Source of the DNA: Laceyella putida
Lineage (GTDB): Bacteria; Bacillota; Bacilli; Thermoactinomycetales; Thermoactinomycetaceae
Length of the DNA: 64,000 bases
Reading direction: 5' to 3'
Assembly (NCBI RefSeq): GCF_042665195.1
Contig: NZ_JBHTBW010000085.1
Span: 1-64,000, forward strand
This document shows, piece by piece, positions 49,905-58,676 of this stretch. Under the pieces are notes generated by a model. The model was not told the origin of the DNA. It worked only from the letters and a program-made list of their open reading frames with translations, and ran no database searches. The position numbers and the translations under genes are program-made. Each line of letters opens with the position of its first letter. The first letter of the stretch is position 1.

Positions 49905-50852
49905 TTAATCAAATAGGGTGCTGACCGATTGCTCGTTGTGGACGCGCAAGATCGCTTCCCCAATCAGATTAGCCACGGACAACACTTTGATTTTGTCCAG
50001 TTGTTTGCTTTCCGGCAGCGGAATCGTATCCGTGACCACCATTTCGGTAATGTTGGATTCACGGATCCGCTCAATGGCAGGACCGGAAAACACAGGATGC
50101 GTACAGCAGGTATAGACCGCTTTAGCACCGTAATCCAATAAGGCATTGGCTGCCAGCGTAATCGTTCCCGCCGTGTCAATGATATCATCGATGATGATGG
50201 CGGTTTTTCCCTTCACGTCCCCTACGATATTCATCACTTCCGCCACGTTTGGCTCCGGACGGCGCTTATCGATAATGGCAATCGGCGCTTCCAAACGCTC
50301 TGCTAATCGACGTGCGCGAATCACGCCGCCATGGTCTGGGGAAACCACAACCACATCGGACAAACCTTTATTTCTGAAGTAATCACCGAGAATGGGAACC
50401 CCCACCAGATGATCAACGGGGATGTTGAAAAATCCTTGGATTTGGGTTGCGTGCAAATCCATCGTAATCACCCGATCAGCGCCAGCCGTTTCAATCAGGT
50501 TGGCCACCAATTTGGCGGTGATTGGATCCCGGGCACGCGCTTTGCGATCTTGGCGCGCATAACCGTAATATGGAACCACGACATTGATCGTGCCAGCAGA
50601 CGCGCGACGCAATGCATCCACCATGACCAGCAGCTCCATCAGGTGCTGGTTAACGGGGTCACTGGTCGATTGGATCACATAGACGTCGGAACCACGCACA
50701 CTGTCATCCAACTTCACATGGATTTCCCCATCGCTGAATTTGCCAACATGGGCATTTCCCATGGGGATTCCAATATGATCACATATCGCCTTCGCCAAGG
50801 CTGGATTGGAATTGCAACTAAACACTTGTAAGCGAGATTTTCCCTCTGGCAT
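49905..50852 (-). CDS. prs: Ribose-phosphate pyrophosphokinase
   Basis: About 315 aa. V-S-P-D-H-G-G-V-I-R-A-R-R, D-L-H-A-T-Q-I-Q-G-F-F and the PRPP loop D-D-I-I-D-T-A-G-T-I are all present. Makes PRPP from ribose-5-phosphate and ATP. The exact start is open: ATG at 50852 is used, an upstream ATG overlaps the ribosome binding site and the glmU stop. Follows glmU directly. Confidence 0.96.
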   Translation of the reverse strand: MPEGKSRLQVFSCNSNPALAKAICDHIGIPMGNAHVGKFSDGEIHVKLDDSVRGSDVYVIQSTSDPVNQHLMELLVMVDALRRASAGTINVVVPYYGYARQDRKARARDPITAKLVANLIETAGADRVITMDLHATQIQGFFNIPVDHLVGVPILGDYFRNKGLSDVVVVSPDHGGVIRARRLAERLEAPIAIIDKRRPEPNVAEVMNIVGDVKGKTAIIIDDIIDTAGTITLAANALLDYGAKAVYTCCTHPVFSGPAIERIRESNITEMVVTDTIPLPESKQLDKIKVLSVANLIGEAILRVHNEQSVSTLFD

Positions 50853-50870
50853 AAACAACCGTTCCTCCAT

Positions 50871-52256
50871 CTATTCGTTCTTAGAAAGCTTGCTTTTCAA
50901 TTGCGATACATAATTTTCCTTGTTGGTTTGACGTTCTCGCGCAATCGCTAATGCGTCTTCTGGCACATCTTTGGTAACCGTTGAACCCGCTGCCACATAA
51001 GCGCCTTTTTCAACGCGAACGGGAGCGACCAAGTTGACATTGCAACCGATAAACGCCCCATCTTCAATCACCGTTTTATGTTTATTCACACCATCGTAGT
51101 TGACCGTGACCGCACCGCAACCCACGTTCACACCTTTCCCCACTTCCGCATCTCCCACATAAGCGAGATGGGAAACTTTGGAACCGCGACCAAGCTTTGC
51201 CTTTTTCAAATCCACAAAACAACCGACTTTGGTTTGTTCCCCCAACTCGGTGCCCGGACGGACATAGACATACGGCCCCACTGCCGCTTCGCTGGCAATG
51301 CGGCTGGCGTCGATCACGGCATAACGAACGCGGACTTCATCTTCCACGATCACATCGGTCAGATCGGCGTTGGGTCCAATGTGACACCCTTCTCCAATCA
51401 CCGTTTGCCCGCGCAGGAATGTGCCCGGCTCAATCACCGTATCCGCGCCAATGACAACATCCGCTTCGATGTAGGTGTTTTCCGGATCGACAATGGTCAC
51501 ACCATTTTTCATATGTTCGCGGTTAATGCGCGCTTGCATAAACTTCGCCGCCTGCGCCAACTGGATGCGATCGTTAACACCCATTGCTTCGTCGGCGTCC
51601 CCGATCACTTGCGCGCTAATCTTATGACCTTGTTCACGCAAAATGGATATCACATCAGGGAGGTAGTATTCACCTTGTGCATTATTATTATTAACTAAAG
51701 AGAGAGTGGAAAATAACTTTTGATTATCGAAACAATAAGTGCCGGTGTTGATCTCTTTGATTAACCGCTCTGCTTCCGTTGCGTCTTTGTGTTCCACAAT
51801 CCGGTCAACCTGGCCATCTGCCCGGCGCACGACGCGACCGTAACCCGTTGGGTCTTCCATCGTCGCCGTAAGCACGCTTGCGGCCGCCCCAGAAGTGTGA
51901 TGTGTTTCAAGGAGTTGTTTTAAGGTATTGGCGGTAAAAAGTGGATGATCCCCGTTGAGAACAAGCGTAATGCCCTCTTCTTGCTTCAGTAATGGCTCCG
52001 TTTGCATCACGGCATGGGCTGTGCCCAGTTGTTCTTCCTGCTCCACAAACTGCACTTGCTCTCCTAAATGTTCTTGCAAACTTTCTCCTAGATGTCCTAC
52101 AACCATAATGGTTTTCTTTGCATCCAACTGGGACAACTGCGCCAATATGTGATCAATCATCGGTTTGCCACAGATGGAATGAAGAACCTTATGTTTCTTG
52201 GATTTCATACGAGTTCCCTTGCCCGCAGCTAAAATCACGGCATAAATATGTTGCAT
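50871..52256 (-). CDS. glmU: Bifunctional GlcNAc-1-P acetyltransferase/uridyltransferase
   Basis: 461 aa. Pyrophosphorylase domain (1-230) with L-A-A-G-K-G-T-R-M, then a left-handed beta-helix of hexapeptide repeats (about 250-440) ending in the acetyltransferase site. Makes UDP-GlcNAc for wall synthesis. glmU-prs-ctc-pth order is conserved. Confidence 0.97.
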   Translation of the reverse strand: MQHIYAVILAAGKGTRMKSKKHKVLHSICGKPMIDHILAQLSQLDAKKTIMVVGHLGESLQEHLGEQVQFVEQEEQLGTAHAVMQTEPLLKQEEGITLVLNGDHPLFTANTLKQLLETHHTSGAAASVLTATMEDPTGYGRVVRRADGQVDRIVEHKDATEAERLIKEINTGTYCFDNQKLFSTLSLVNNNNAQGEYYLPDVISILREQGHKISAQVIGDADEAMGVNDRIQLAQAAKFMQARINREHMKNGVTIVDPENTYIEADVVIGADTVIEPGTFLRGQTVIGEGCHIGPNADLTDVIVEDEVRVRYAVIDASRIASEAAVGPYVYVRPGTELGEQTKVGCFVDLKKAKLGRGSKVSHLAYVGDAEVGKGVNVGCGAVTVNYDGVNKHKTVIEDGAFIGCNVNLVAPVRVEKGAYVAAGSTVTKDVPEDALAIARERQTNKENYVSQLKSKLSKNE

Positions 52257-52397
52257 GACAAAAAGCGCCCCCGTTTCTCAAAACTTCCTCCCTGAATATA
52301 TCCCAAATAGATGGCTATTGCAACCAACTCAATTCTGAACATCTGTAAAATAAAAAAAGAACTATTTAAGCACAATGAGGAATGAGGTCCATTTAAC

Positions 52398-52434
52398 CAA
52401 AAAGCACTCAATCCCCAGAGAGGATGAGTGCTTT
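52398..52434 (-). terminator. Terminator of spoVG
   Basis: A 10-bp stem (52401-52410 with 52425-52434) followed on the minus strand by TTTTTGG, 18 bases after the spoVG stop codon. Confidence 0.85.
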
Positions 52435-52451
52435 CCTTTACTCGTTTATTC

Positions 52452-52757
52452 TTACGCATCCATGTGAGCATGATTTTCCACTTGCTCATGTTCCGCTTCC
52501 ATTTCTCCAGCGCGATGATATTCAGCTAACACCGCCGCTTCGATTTTTTCGCGGCTGAGCGGAGAGATCGGATGAGCGATATCACGGAACTCCCCATCTG
52601 GCGTGCGCTTGGATGGCATGGCGACAAACATGCCGTTGTTGCCATCAATCACACGAATATCATGAACCACAAATTCGCTATCAATCGTAATCGAGGCGAT
52701 TGCACGCATACGACCTTCGCGATTCACCCTACGCAAACGAACATCAGTAATTTCCAC
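52452..52757 (-). CDS. spoVG: Regulator SpoVG
   Basis: 101 aa. M-E-I-T-D-V-R-L-R-R-V and the A-M-P-S-K-R-T-P-D-G-E-F-R-D segment are the SpoVG signature. Small nucleic-acid-binding regulator of septation, capsule and virulence genes. A sigma-H-type promoter lies about 40 bases upstream, in the ridA-spoVG gap. Confidence 0.97.
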   Translation of the reverse strand: MEITDVRLRRVNREGRMRAIASITIDSEFVVHDIRVIDGNNGMFVAMPSKRTPDGEFRDIAHPISPLSREKIEAAVLAEYHRAGEMEAEHEQVENHAHMDA

Positions 52758-52796
52758 CAGGTTCCACCACCTATTTCCAATGATGACTCAAATTAC

Positions 52797-52827
52797 CTAT
52801 TCTAGATGGAGAAACCAATTCCTCCTG
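52797..52827 (-). promoter_or_regulatory. Sigma-H promoter of spoVG
   Basis: On the minus strand AGGAATT (52817-52823) and GAAT (52799-52802) are 14 bases apart, matching the sigma-H elements and the spacing of the classic Bacillus spoVG promoter. Confidence 0.75.
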
Positions 52828-52856
52828 TAAATGGGTGGATGATGGAAATTTTTTAC

Positions 52857-53234
52857 TCATCTTTTGCGCGCGATGACTTCCATTTCAATCAATACATCTT
52901 TAGGCAAACGCGCCACTTCCACACAGGAGCGGGCCGGTTTGTGCTCACTGAAGTACTCGGCGTAAATCCCATTGATTGTTTGGAATTGATCCATATCTTT
53001 GATGAACAGCGTCGTTTTGATCACATGATTCAAATCGCTTCCCGCCGCGGCCAATACTGCTTGAATGTTTTTAAGCACTTGGTGCGTCTGTTCCTCGATT
53101 CCGCCATCCACCAGTTCCCCGGCGGGCGTTAATGGGATCTGGCCTGAGGTGAAGATCAAGTCGCCCATTTCCATCGCTTGCACGTAAGGCCCAATCGCTT
53201 GAGGCGCTTTGTTTGTTTCCACTTTCACTAGCAT
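52857..53234 (-). CDS. ridA: Enamine/imine deaminase RidA (YabJ)
   Basis: 125 aa of the YjgF/YER057c/UK114 family: G-P-Y-V-Q-A, F-T-S-G-Q-I-P-L, L-F-I-K-D-M-D and the catalytic-arginine region P-A-R-S-C-V-E-V-A. Removes reactive enamines made by PLP enzymes. Placed with purR as in Bacillus. Confidence 0.96.
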   Translation of the reverse strand: MLVKVETNKAPQAIGPYVQAMEMGDLIFTSGQIPLTPAGELVDGGIEEQTHQVLKNIQAVLAAAGSDLNHVIKTTLFIKDMDQFQTINGIYAEYFSEHKPARSCVEVARLPKDVLIEMEVIARKR

Positions 53235-53248
53235 CTGTCGCTCTCCCC

Positions 53249-54067
53249 CTATCGGTTAAATACATTGCCAATCTCGACGCGAACCATCTTCTCTTTCACA
53301 TCGATTTCCGCCACTTGCGCCAACGAGACATATTCATCAACCAACCGTTCTTCCGCCGGAGCTTCCAGCATCACTCCAACGCCAACCACCTCTGCCCTAA
53401 ATTCAGTCAACAAGTCCATCATACCACGAACGGTGCCACCCGCTTTCATGAAATCATCAATGATCAACACACGGGAACCTTCGGACAAACTCCTTTTGGA
53501 CAAAGACAATTGTTGCATCCGCCGGCTTGAACCGGAAACGGTATTCACCGTCACAACCGACCCTTCCGTCACCCGGTAATCATAACGCGCAATCACCACA
53601 GGCGCACGAAGGTAGGAAGCCGTCGCATAGGCGATCGGAATCCCTTTCGTCTCCACGGTCATCACCACATCAATCGGTTGACCCGCAAATACCTTGGCAA
53701 AGATGCGCCCAATGTCATCAAGCAAAGTGGGGTCGCCCAATACATCCGACATGTACAGGAACCCCCCCGGCAAGATTCGTTCAGGGTTAGACAATTTCTC
53801 GCACAATTGTCCGATCACTGAGAGTGCGTTGTCTTTGCCTATGCTTGGTATGTAACGTACACCCCCCGCCGCTCCTGCGACCGTTTCCAGCCGGCCATTG
53901 CCTTCCGTCTGCAATACCTCATGAATGATATCCAAATCTTCACTGATAGACGATTTAGCCGCCTGATATTGATCAGCAAAGGTGGTAAGCGGAATCAAAC
54001 GGTAAGGTTGCGTTAGCAACTGCCGAGTAATATCGACCAATCTGGCACTCCGTTTCCACTTTTCCAT
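53249..54067 (-). CDS. purR: Purine operon repressor PurR
   Basis: 272 aa from the ATG behind GGAGG. N-terminal winged helix (about 1-75), then a PRTase-like domain with the PRPP-binding V-L-I-I-D-D-F-M-K-A-G-G-T. PRPP releases it from pur operators. Upstream in-frame start codons have no ribosome binding site. Confidence 0.96.
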   Translation of the reverse strand: MEKWKRSARLVDITRQLLTQPYRLIPLTTFADQYQAAKSSISEDLDIIHEVLQTEGNGRLETVAGAAGGVRYIPSIGKDNALSVIGQLCEKLSNPERILPGGFLYMSDVLGDPTLLDDIGRIFAKVFAGQPIDVVMTVETKGIPIAYATASYLRAPVVIARYDYRVTEGSVVTVNTVSGSSRRMQQLSLSKRSLSEGSRVLIIDDFMKAGGTVRGMMDLLTEFRAEVVGVGVMLEAPAEERLVDEYVSLAQVAEIDVKEKMVRVEIGNVFNR

Positions 54068-54107
54068 TCCCAACCTCCGAAGTCCTAATATTCCTGATGG
54101 AAATATA

Positions 54108-55001
54108 TCATTTTGTTCGGATCTCATCAAGCACACTTTCGCGTCGAACACCCAACATTCGTACCGCAAACACCTGCTGACAAAATCCCCTTAAGCTATT
54201 GACTAACCTTGTGGCGCGGGATTCCTGCTTAACCAGCGCAAACACGGTGGGCCCACTACCCGACATAAGGACGCCATCTGCCCCAAATTGCAACATCTTC
54301 TGCTTTAACTTCCGCACATCCTCATGCATGTCCATGGTCACCGGTTCCAAGACATTCCCCAGGTATCGGATTATTCCTTCATAATCTTGCTGTTTCACCG
54401 CTTCTATCATGCTCCTTGTCTCTGGATGTTCCTCAATGGCATCCACCCGCAACTTCCCAAACACATCCGCCGTTGAGACGCCATGGCTTGGTTTGGCGAG
54501 GACCACCCAACACGACGGCGGGGCAGGCAAAGCTGTCAGGATCTCCCCTCTTCCTTGGGCTAACGCGGTATGGGAATATACGCAAAATGGCACGTCCGAT
54601 CCGATCTCCGCCCCGATCGCGGCCAATTCCGCATCACATAACCCCAACTTCCACAACCGGTTGCATCCACGCAATGTCGCCGCCGCGTCACTGCTTCCCC
54701 CCGCCAATCCCGCCGCCACTGGAATGCGTTTATCAATATAGATATGAACCCCTTTTTTGCACCCGGTCTTTTCTTTAAGTAAAGCCGCCGCTCGATATGC
54801 CAGATTCCGTTCATCCTGGGGAACCAAACCAGAACTGGATTCCAATGTGATCGCCTTTTCCGTTTCGTATAAGTCGATGCGATCAAATAAATCGACCGTG
54901 GTCATCACCATCTCCAATTCATGATATCCATCCGGTCTCTTAAAGAGTGCATCCAGTGTTAAGTTTATTTTTGCTGGTGCTTTCTCGGATACAAACAACA
55001 C
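54108..55001 (-). CDS. ispE: 4-diphosphocytidyl-2-C-methyl-D-erythritol kinase
   Basis: 297 aa GHMP kinase with a GTG start behind AGGGGG. A-P-A-K-I-N-L-T-L-D, the ATP loop P-V-A-A-G-L-A-G-G-S-S-D-A-A and M-S-G-S-G-P-T-V-F are present. Step of the non-mevalonate isoprenoid pathway. Between sspF and purR as in Bacillus. Confidence 0.96.
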   Translation of the reverse strand: MLFVSEKAPAKINLTLDALFKRPDGYHELEMVMTTVDLFDRIDLYETEKAITLESSSGLVPQDERNLAYRAAALLKEKTGCKKGVHIYIDKRIPVAAGLAGGSSDAAATLRGCNRLWKLGLCDAELAAIGAEIGSDVPFCVYSHTALAQGRGEILTALPAPPSCWVVLAKPSHGVSTADVFGKLRVDAIEEHPETRSMIEAVKQQDYEGIIRYLGNVLEPVTMDMHEDVRKLKQKMLQFGADGVLMSGSGPTVFALVKQESRATRLVNSLRGFCQQVFAVRMLGVRRESVLDEIRTK

Positions 55002-55130
55002 TCGTTCCCCCTATTCTCTCCAACTTATGTATTCTCCATTGTGACGCGAAGAGCAGCGAATTTGCAATACGAACTTAATGATTTTCCTTATTTTATCATG
55101 AACCTTTTTCCACTGAAGCAAACTCCTTGC

Positions 55131-55165
55131 AAAATAAAAGCTCAAGAGGCATTCCTCTTGAGCTT
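55131..55165 (-). terminator. Terminator of sspF
   Basis: A perfect 12-bp stem (55138-55149 with 55154-55165) and a T-rich tail on the minus strand, 10 bases after the sspF stop codon. Confidence 0.88.
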
Positions 55166-55175
55166 CAAACCCTTC

Positions 55176-55355
55176 CTATCTTGAATCTTTGTTTACCAGC
55201 TGGGCTTCAGCCAGTTGGATCGCTCGCTTGACCATGTTACCAGCATCACGCGCCTTGATTCCGCCCCAACCTTCACGTTGGACGACATCATAAAAGCCAA
55301 GTTCTTTAGCCAACTCCACTTTTAACTCTTCCGACATGACACCTCGACGAGCCAT
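55176..55355 (-). CDS. sspF: Small acid-soluble spore protein SspF (alpha/beta type)
   Basis: 59 aa with AGGAGGG before the ATG. Start M-A-R-R-G-V-M-S-E-E-L-K, then E-L-A-K-E-L-G-F-Y-D-V-V, G-W-G-G-I-K-A-R-D-A-G-N-M-V-K-R-A-I: the alpha/beta SASP pattern, including the G-P-R-type protease target region near S8-E9. Binds spore DNA. Conserved between veg and ispE. A sigma-G promoter precedes it. Confidence 0.96.
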   Translation of the reverse strand: MARRGVMSEELKVELAKELGFYDVVQREGWGGIKARDAGNMVKRAIQLAEAQLVNKDSR

Positions 55356-55399
55356 GGCGATCCCTCCTTATGGATTCAAGAAGTCAGCCAGGGTAGAGG

Positions 55400-55429
55400 T
55401 AGTATATCCCAAAAAGGAATCTATATGCA
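55400..55429 (-). promoter_or_regulatory. Sigma-G promoter of sspF
   Basis: On the minus strand TGCATA (55424-55429) and TATACTA (55400-55406) are 17 bases apart, close to the sigma-G consensus. It lies 45 bases upstream of the sspF start codon. Confidence 0.65.
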
Positions 55430-55447
55430 AACGCTTTCAGCACGTGA

Positions 55448-55474
55448 CAAAAAAAGAACACAAGAGCTGTGTTC
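55448..55474 (-). terminator. Terminator of veg
   Basis: GAACACA/TGTGTTC stem followed on the minus strand by seven T, directly behind the veg stop codon. Confidence 0.8.
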
Positions 55475-55477
55475 CAT

Positions 55478-55759
55478 TTATTGCGTTGTCTTTACATATT
55501 TTACTTGAACCTGTTCGCTCTCTGCCGGATAAACAGTCAGCTCCACAGATTCAGTTAATATATCAGCGTAACTATAAGAAACACGGCTAAAAGCATGGTC
55601 TTCGTCCAATTTGACAACGAACACAGATGGGTATGTCTCTTCTAAGATCCCCGTCCGTTCTACTGTCTTGCGACGTCCACTATTGGCACGTAGACGAATT
55701 TTCTCCCCAATGTAGCTATCCAGAGTACATTTAATCTCTGTAAGCGCGTTTTTGTCCAT
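55478..55759 (-). CDS. veg: Veg protein, biofilm-related regulator
   Basis: 93 aa. R-R-K-T-V-E-R-T-G-I-L-E-E-T-Y-P-S-V-F-V-V and S-Y-S-Y-A-D-I-L-T-E-S-V-E-L are the Veg/DUF1021 hallmarks. In Bacillus Veg promotes biofilm matrix genes. Two strong promoters lie directly upstream. Confidence 0.95.
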   Translation of the reverse strand: MDKNALTEIKCTLDSYIGEKIRLRANSGRRKTVERTGILEETYPSVFVVKLDEDHAFSRVSYSYADILTESVELTVYPAESEQVQVKYVKTTQ

Positions 55760-55784
55760 TGGTCGACCACCTCACTTATAGAAG

Positions 55785-55850
55785 ATTATACTACAAGCAA
55801 GGTGAAAAGTCAAATTACGTATTATAGCAGGGAGACAAACAATCTGTCAA
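55785..55850 (-). promoter_or_regulatory. Tandem sigma-A promoters of veg
   Basis: Two near-consensus promoters on the minus strand: TTGACT-17-TATAAT (55808-55813 and 55785-55790) and TTGACA-18-TATAAT (55845-55850 and 55821-55826). The veg promoter of Bacillus is among its strongest. Confidence 0.85.
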
Positions 55851-55878
55851 CGGGTACTTATACTTTTTTTGCCCATTT

Positions 55879-56352
55879 TTACTTGGTGAAACGGTCGGCC
55901 ACAGCGCTTGCCGCAAAAGATTCCGGTTTGATCTTCGCCGTATACCCCACTGCGGTTACCCAACCAACCACTTCTTGAATCAACTTTCTCGTCTCTCCTT
56001 GCTGCCCTACATCCAAGTGAATTTCCATGGGGATATTTACCGCGAAGCTAAAGAAACCGTTTCTCTTCAACAACTCAACAAACTCCAGACTGTATTCCGT
56101 CTCACGGTAGATCCGATAGCGCAACTCCCGCATCGCTTTATGACGCTTTTTCGTATAGTAAAAGATCGCACCCTTCCCAATCCGCTGCACGATAATTGCC
56201 GTCACGTAGATCGTTTCTCTTTCCCTCGTTTGCGAATCGGTACCGATTACGATTTTATAATTTGCTGTTGGATCTTCATGGATATACGCCTGAATATCTG
56301 CAATCATCTGCGACAAACTGCGCCTTCCATGACGAGGATGGAAAAAGTTCAC
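55879..56352 (-). CDS. YkuK-family RNase H-like protein
   Basis: 157 aa with a GTG start 8 bases after GGAGG. I-V-I-G-T-D-S-Q in the first third, F-Y-Y-T-K-K-R-H-K and A-V-N-I-P-M-E-I-H-L-D-V-G match the YkuK/DUF458 group, predicted to have an RNase H-like fold with D-S-Q near the active site. Its function is unknown. It occupies the site between rsmA and veg where Bacillus subtilis has the spore protease gene yabG. Confidence 0.85.
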   Translation of the reverse strand: MNFFHPRHGRRSLSQMIADIQAYIHEDPTANYKIVIGTDSQTRERETIYVTAIIVQRIGKGAIFYYTKKRHKAMRELRYRIYRETEYSLEFVELLKRNGFFSFAVNIPMEIHLDVGQQGETRKLIQEVVGWVTAVGYTAKIKPESFAASAVADRFTK

Positions 56353-56396
56353 GGAATAAACCTCCATCGGATCAGATTTTGATCCCGAGAGGCGTG

Positions 56397-57278
56397 TCAC
56401 AGTAGGGCTGTCAATTTTTGATCGATTACTTGGACGAATGTGGCGAATTCTTGTAAGTCGAGTGTTTCTCCGCGCCGCTTCGGATCAATCCCAGCTTCTT
56501 TTAACCATTCTTCCACCTGTGCCTTATCTACCTTGGGAAGTAGATTGGCATGCAGTGTGTTTAAAAGCGTTTTGCGCCGTTGTGCAAAAGCGGCTCGTAC
56601 AACTTTGAAGAACAATTCCTCATTCTTCACGTCAACTGCCGGACGTGAGCGCAACGTCAGCCGCGCCACGGCGGAATCCACTTGCGGTCTGGGGACAAAC
56701 ACATGGCTTGGCACCCTTGCCACTTCCTCGGCTTCCGCAAAATACTGGACGAGCACAGATAACGAGCTGTAATCTTTGGTGCCCGGTTTGGCCGCCAACC
56801 GATCGGCCACTTCCTTTTGGATCATGATTACGATATTGGTCAGCGGGTAGCGCTCAGTGAGCAACCGAACCAAAATGGGAGATGTGACATAGTAAGGGAG
56901 ATTGGCAACCACGTGAAGCGTTTCCGCGTCTTGTAAATGCTCCCGGATGATTGCCTCCAAATCCACTTCTAAGGCATCCCCATGAATTATTTCCACGTGT
57001 GGATGATTTTGAAACAAATCTTTTAAAACTGGAACCAGCCGCCCGTCTAATTCCACCGCCACGACTTTGCCTGCATGGCCCGCCAACCGTTCCGTCAGGG
57101 CCCCGATGCCCGGACCGATCTCAATCACTCCGGATTCTTGGCTAAGCCCGGCCGCGCGGATAATTTTGTCCAACACATGGGAGTCCGTGAGGAAGTTTTG
57201 TCCCAAGCTCTTTTTCAGCGTCAAGCCATAGGTGTTTAACAGCTCCCTCGTTCTAGCTGATATTGGTTTGTGATTCAT
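56397..57278 (-). CDS. rsmA: 16S rRNA dimethyladenosine transferase
   Basis: 293 aa from the ATG 9 bases after GAAAGG. S-L-G-Q-N-F-L-T-D, the SAM motif E-I-G-P-G-I-G-A-L-T, and V-A-N-L-P-Y-Y-V-T-S-P active site. Dimethylates A1518 and A1519 (E. coli numbers). Overlaps rnmV by 26 bases. Confidence 0.97.
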   Translation of the reverse strand: MNHKPISARTRELLNTYGLTLKKSLGQNFLTDSHVLDKIIRAAGLSQESGVIEIGPGIGALTERLAGHAGKVVAVELDGRLVPVLKDLFQNHPHVEIIHGDALEVDLEAIIREHLQDAETLHVVANLPYYVTSPILVRLLTERYPLTNIVIMIQKEVADRLAAKPGTKDYSSLSVLVQYFAEAEEVARVPSHVFVPRPQVDSAVARLTLRSRPAVDVKNEELFFKVVRAAFAQRRKTLLNTLHANLLPKVDKAQVEEWLKEAGIDPKRRGETLDLQEFATFVQVIDQKLTALL

Positions 57279-57840
57279 CGACTGCATCCTTTCTTACACG
57301 TTCCATTGCCTGGAATAACTCTTCTCTCGTTATGCATAGCACTTGCAGGCGACGATAGAACTGCTTGGCATTACCGTACCCAATGCCAAGCAGTTCTGCC
57401 ACCTCTTGTCGCAATTCACTGGAAGCCGGTTGTCCCACAAACCCTAGCTCGATATATTCTTCCCAAGTGAGGGGCGGTTCATCACTCTCATCCACCCATT
57501 CGGTGCGGACGGACCGCAGCGCGGCTCTGATCGCCTCGGGCGTGGCATGCTCCACTCCCACTTTGCGTTTGCATCTAGCCTCGTGCTGGGTGAGAAAAGC
57601 GTGTTTTACACCCTCAATTTCCCGAGAAATAATGCGGCGTATCCGCTCTCCCGCGTGGTCCGGATCGGTGAAAACGATCACCCCTCGTTTCGCTTGGGCC
57701 CGTTTAATCTGCGCGAGGACTTCCTCCCCAATGGCGGACCCCCGTGTTTCAATGGTATCCGCATGAACGGCCCGCTTGATCGCCAATGTATCGTTGCGTC
57801 CTTCAACCACGATGACTTCCTTAAACTTCGCACCTGCCAA
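57253..57840 (-). CDS. rnmV: Ribonuclease M5
   Basis: 195 aa with a TTG start behind AGAGGT. TOPRIM domain with E-G-R-N-D and F-T-D-P-D-H-A-G-E-R-I, the acidic residues that bind metal, plus a C-terminal region that contacts 5S rRNA. Matures 5S rRNA together with L18. Overlaps rsmA. Confidence 0.96.
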   Translation of the reverse strand: MAGAKFKEVIVVEGRNDTLAIKRAVHADTIETRGSAIGEEVLAQIKRAQAKRGVIVFTDPDHAGERIRRIISREIEGVKHAFLTQHEARCKRKVGVEHATPEAIRAALRSVRTEWVDESDEPPLTWEEYIELGFVGQPASSELRQEVAELLGIGYGNAKQFYRRLQVLCITREELFQAMERVRKDAVDESQTNIS

Positions 57841-57863
57841 TGAATGTACCTCTTTCTTTTTCT

Positions 57864-58634
57864 TTACGACAACTTAAACAAACGCTTCGCATTCTCCGAA
57901 GTAACATGGGCCAATTCCGAGAGTGATAAGCCCCTGATTTCCGCGATCGTTTCCGCCACCAAACGCACATAACCCGTTTCATTCCTCTTGCCCCGGTACG
58001 GATGTGGCGCTAGATAAGGGCAATCCGTCTCCACCAACAGGCGATCCAACGGAACGAGGCGCGCGATCTCCTTGGGCAATTTGGCATTCTTAAACGTCAC
58101 GGGTCCGCCCAATCCAATCATGAAGTTGAGCTTTAGGCATTCTTCCATGATCTCCGGATCCCCGCCGAAGCAGTGCATGACCCCACCCACTTCATCCGCG
58201 TTTTCTTCTTTGAGAATCCGCACCACATCCTCATGGGCGTCACGGTCGTGAATGATGATGGGATATCCCGTTTCGCGGGCGATGGCAATCTGTTTGCGGA
58301 AGATGTCGGCTTGAATCTCCCGTGGAGAATTGTCCCAATAATAATCTAAACCCATCTCTCCCAATGCCACCACTTTGGGATGCTGAGTCAATTCGCGAAT
58401 CCATGCCAAATCTTGCTCCGTGCAATCTTTGGCATCATGCGGATGCCAGCCGACAGCCGTATAGATGAAGTCATGCGCCTCGGCCAGCTCCAGCGAGGTG
58501 CGAATGGTTTCGCGGTTATAACCGACATTGACAATCATGTCTACGCCAAATTCTTCACGCGCCCGTTTGATCACTTGTTCGCGATCATCCGCAAACTGCG
58601 GGTCATTGAGATGGGCATGGGTATCAAACAACAT
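57864..58634 (-). CDS. tatD: TatD-family DNase (YabD)
   Basis: 256 aa. F-D-T-H-A-H-L-N-D, G-E-M-G-L-D-Y, I-I-H-D-R-D-A-H, M-H-C-F-G and E-T-D-C-P-Y-L are the metal ligands and motifs of this TIM-barrel hydrolase. Between metG and rnmV, as in Bacillus, except that two signal peptidase genes intervene on the metG side. Confidence 0.96.
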   Translation of the reverse strand: MLFDTHAHLNDPQFADDREQVIKRAREEFGVDMIVNVGYNRETIRTSLELAEAHDFIYTAVGWHPHDAKDCTEQDLAWIRELTQHPKVVALGEMGLDYYWDNSPREIQADIFRKQIAIARETGYPIIIHDRDAHEDVVRILKEENADEVGGVMHCFGGDPEIMEECLKLNFMIGLGGPVTFKNAKLPKEIARLVPLDRLLVETDCPYLAPHPYRGKRNETGYVRLVAETIAEIRGLSLSELAHVTSENAKRLFKLS

Positions 58635-58676
58635 AAAAGAGCCAATCCTCCTCCATCACACAAAAACCTGAACGAT

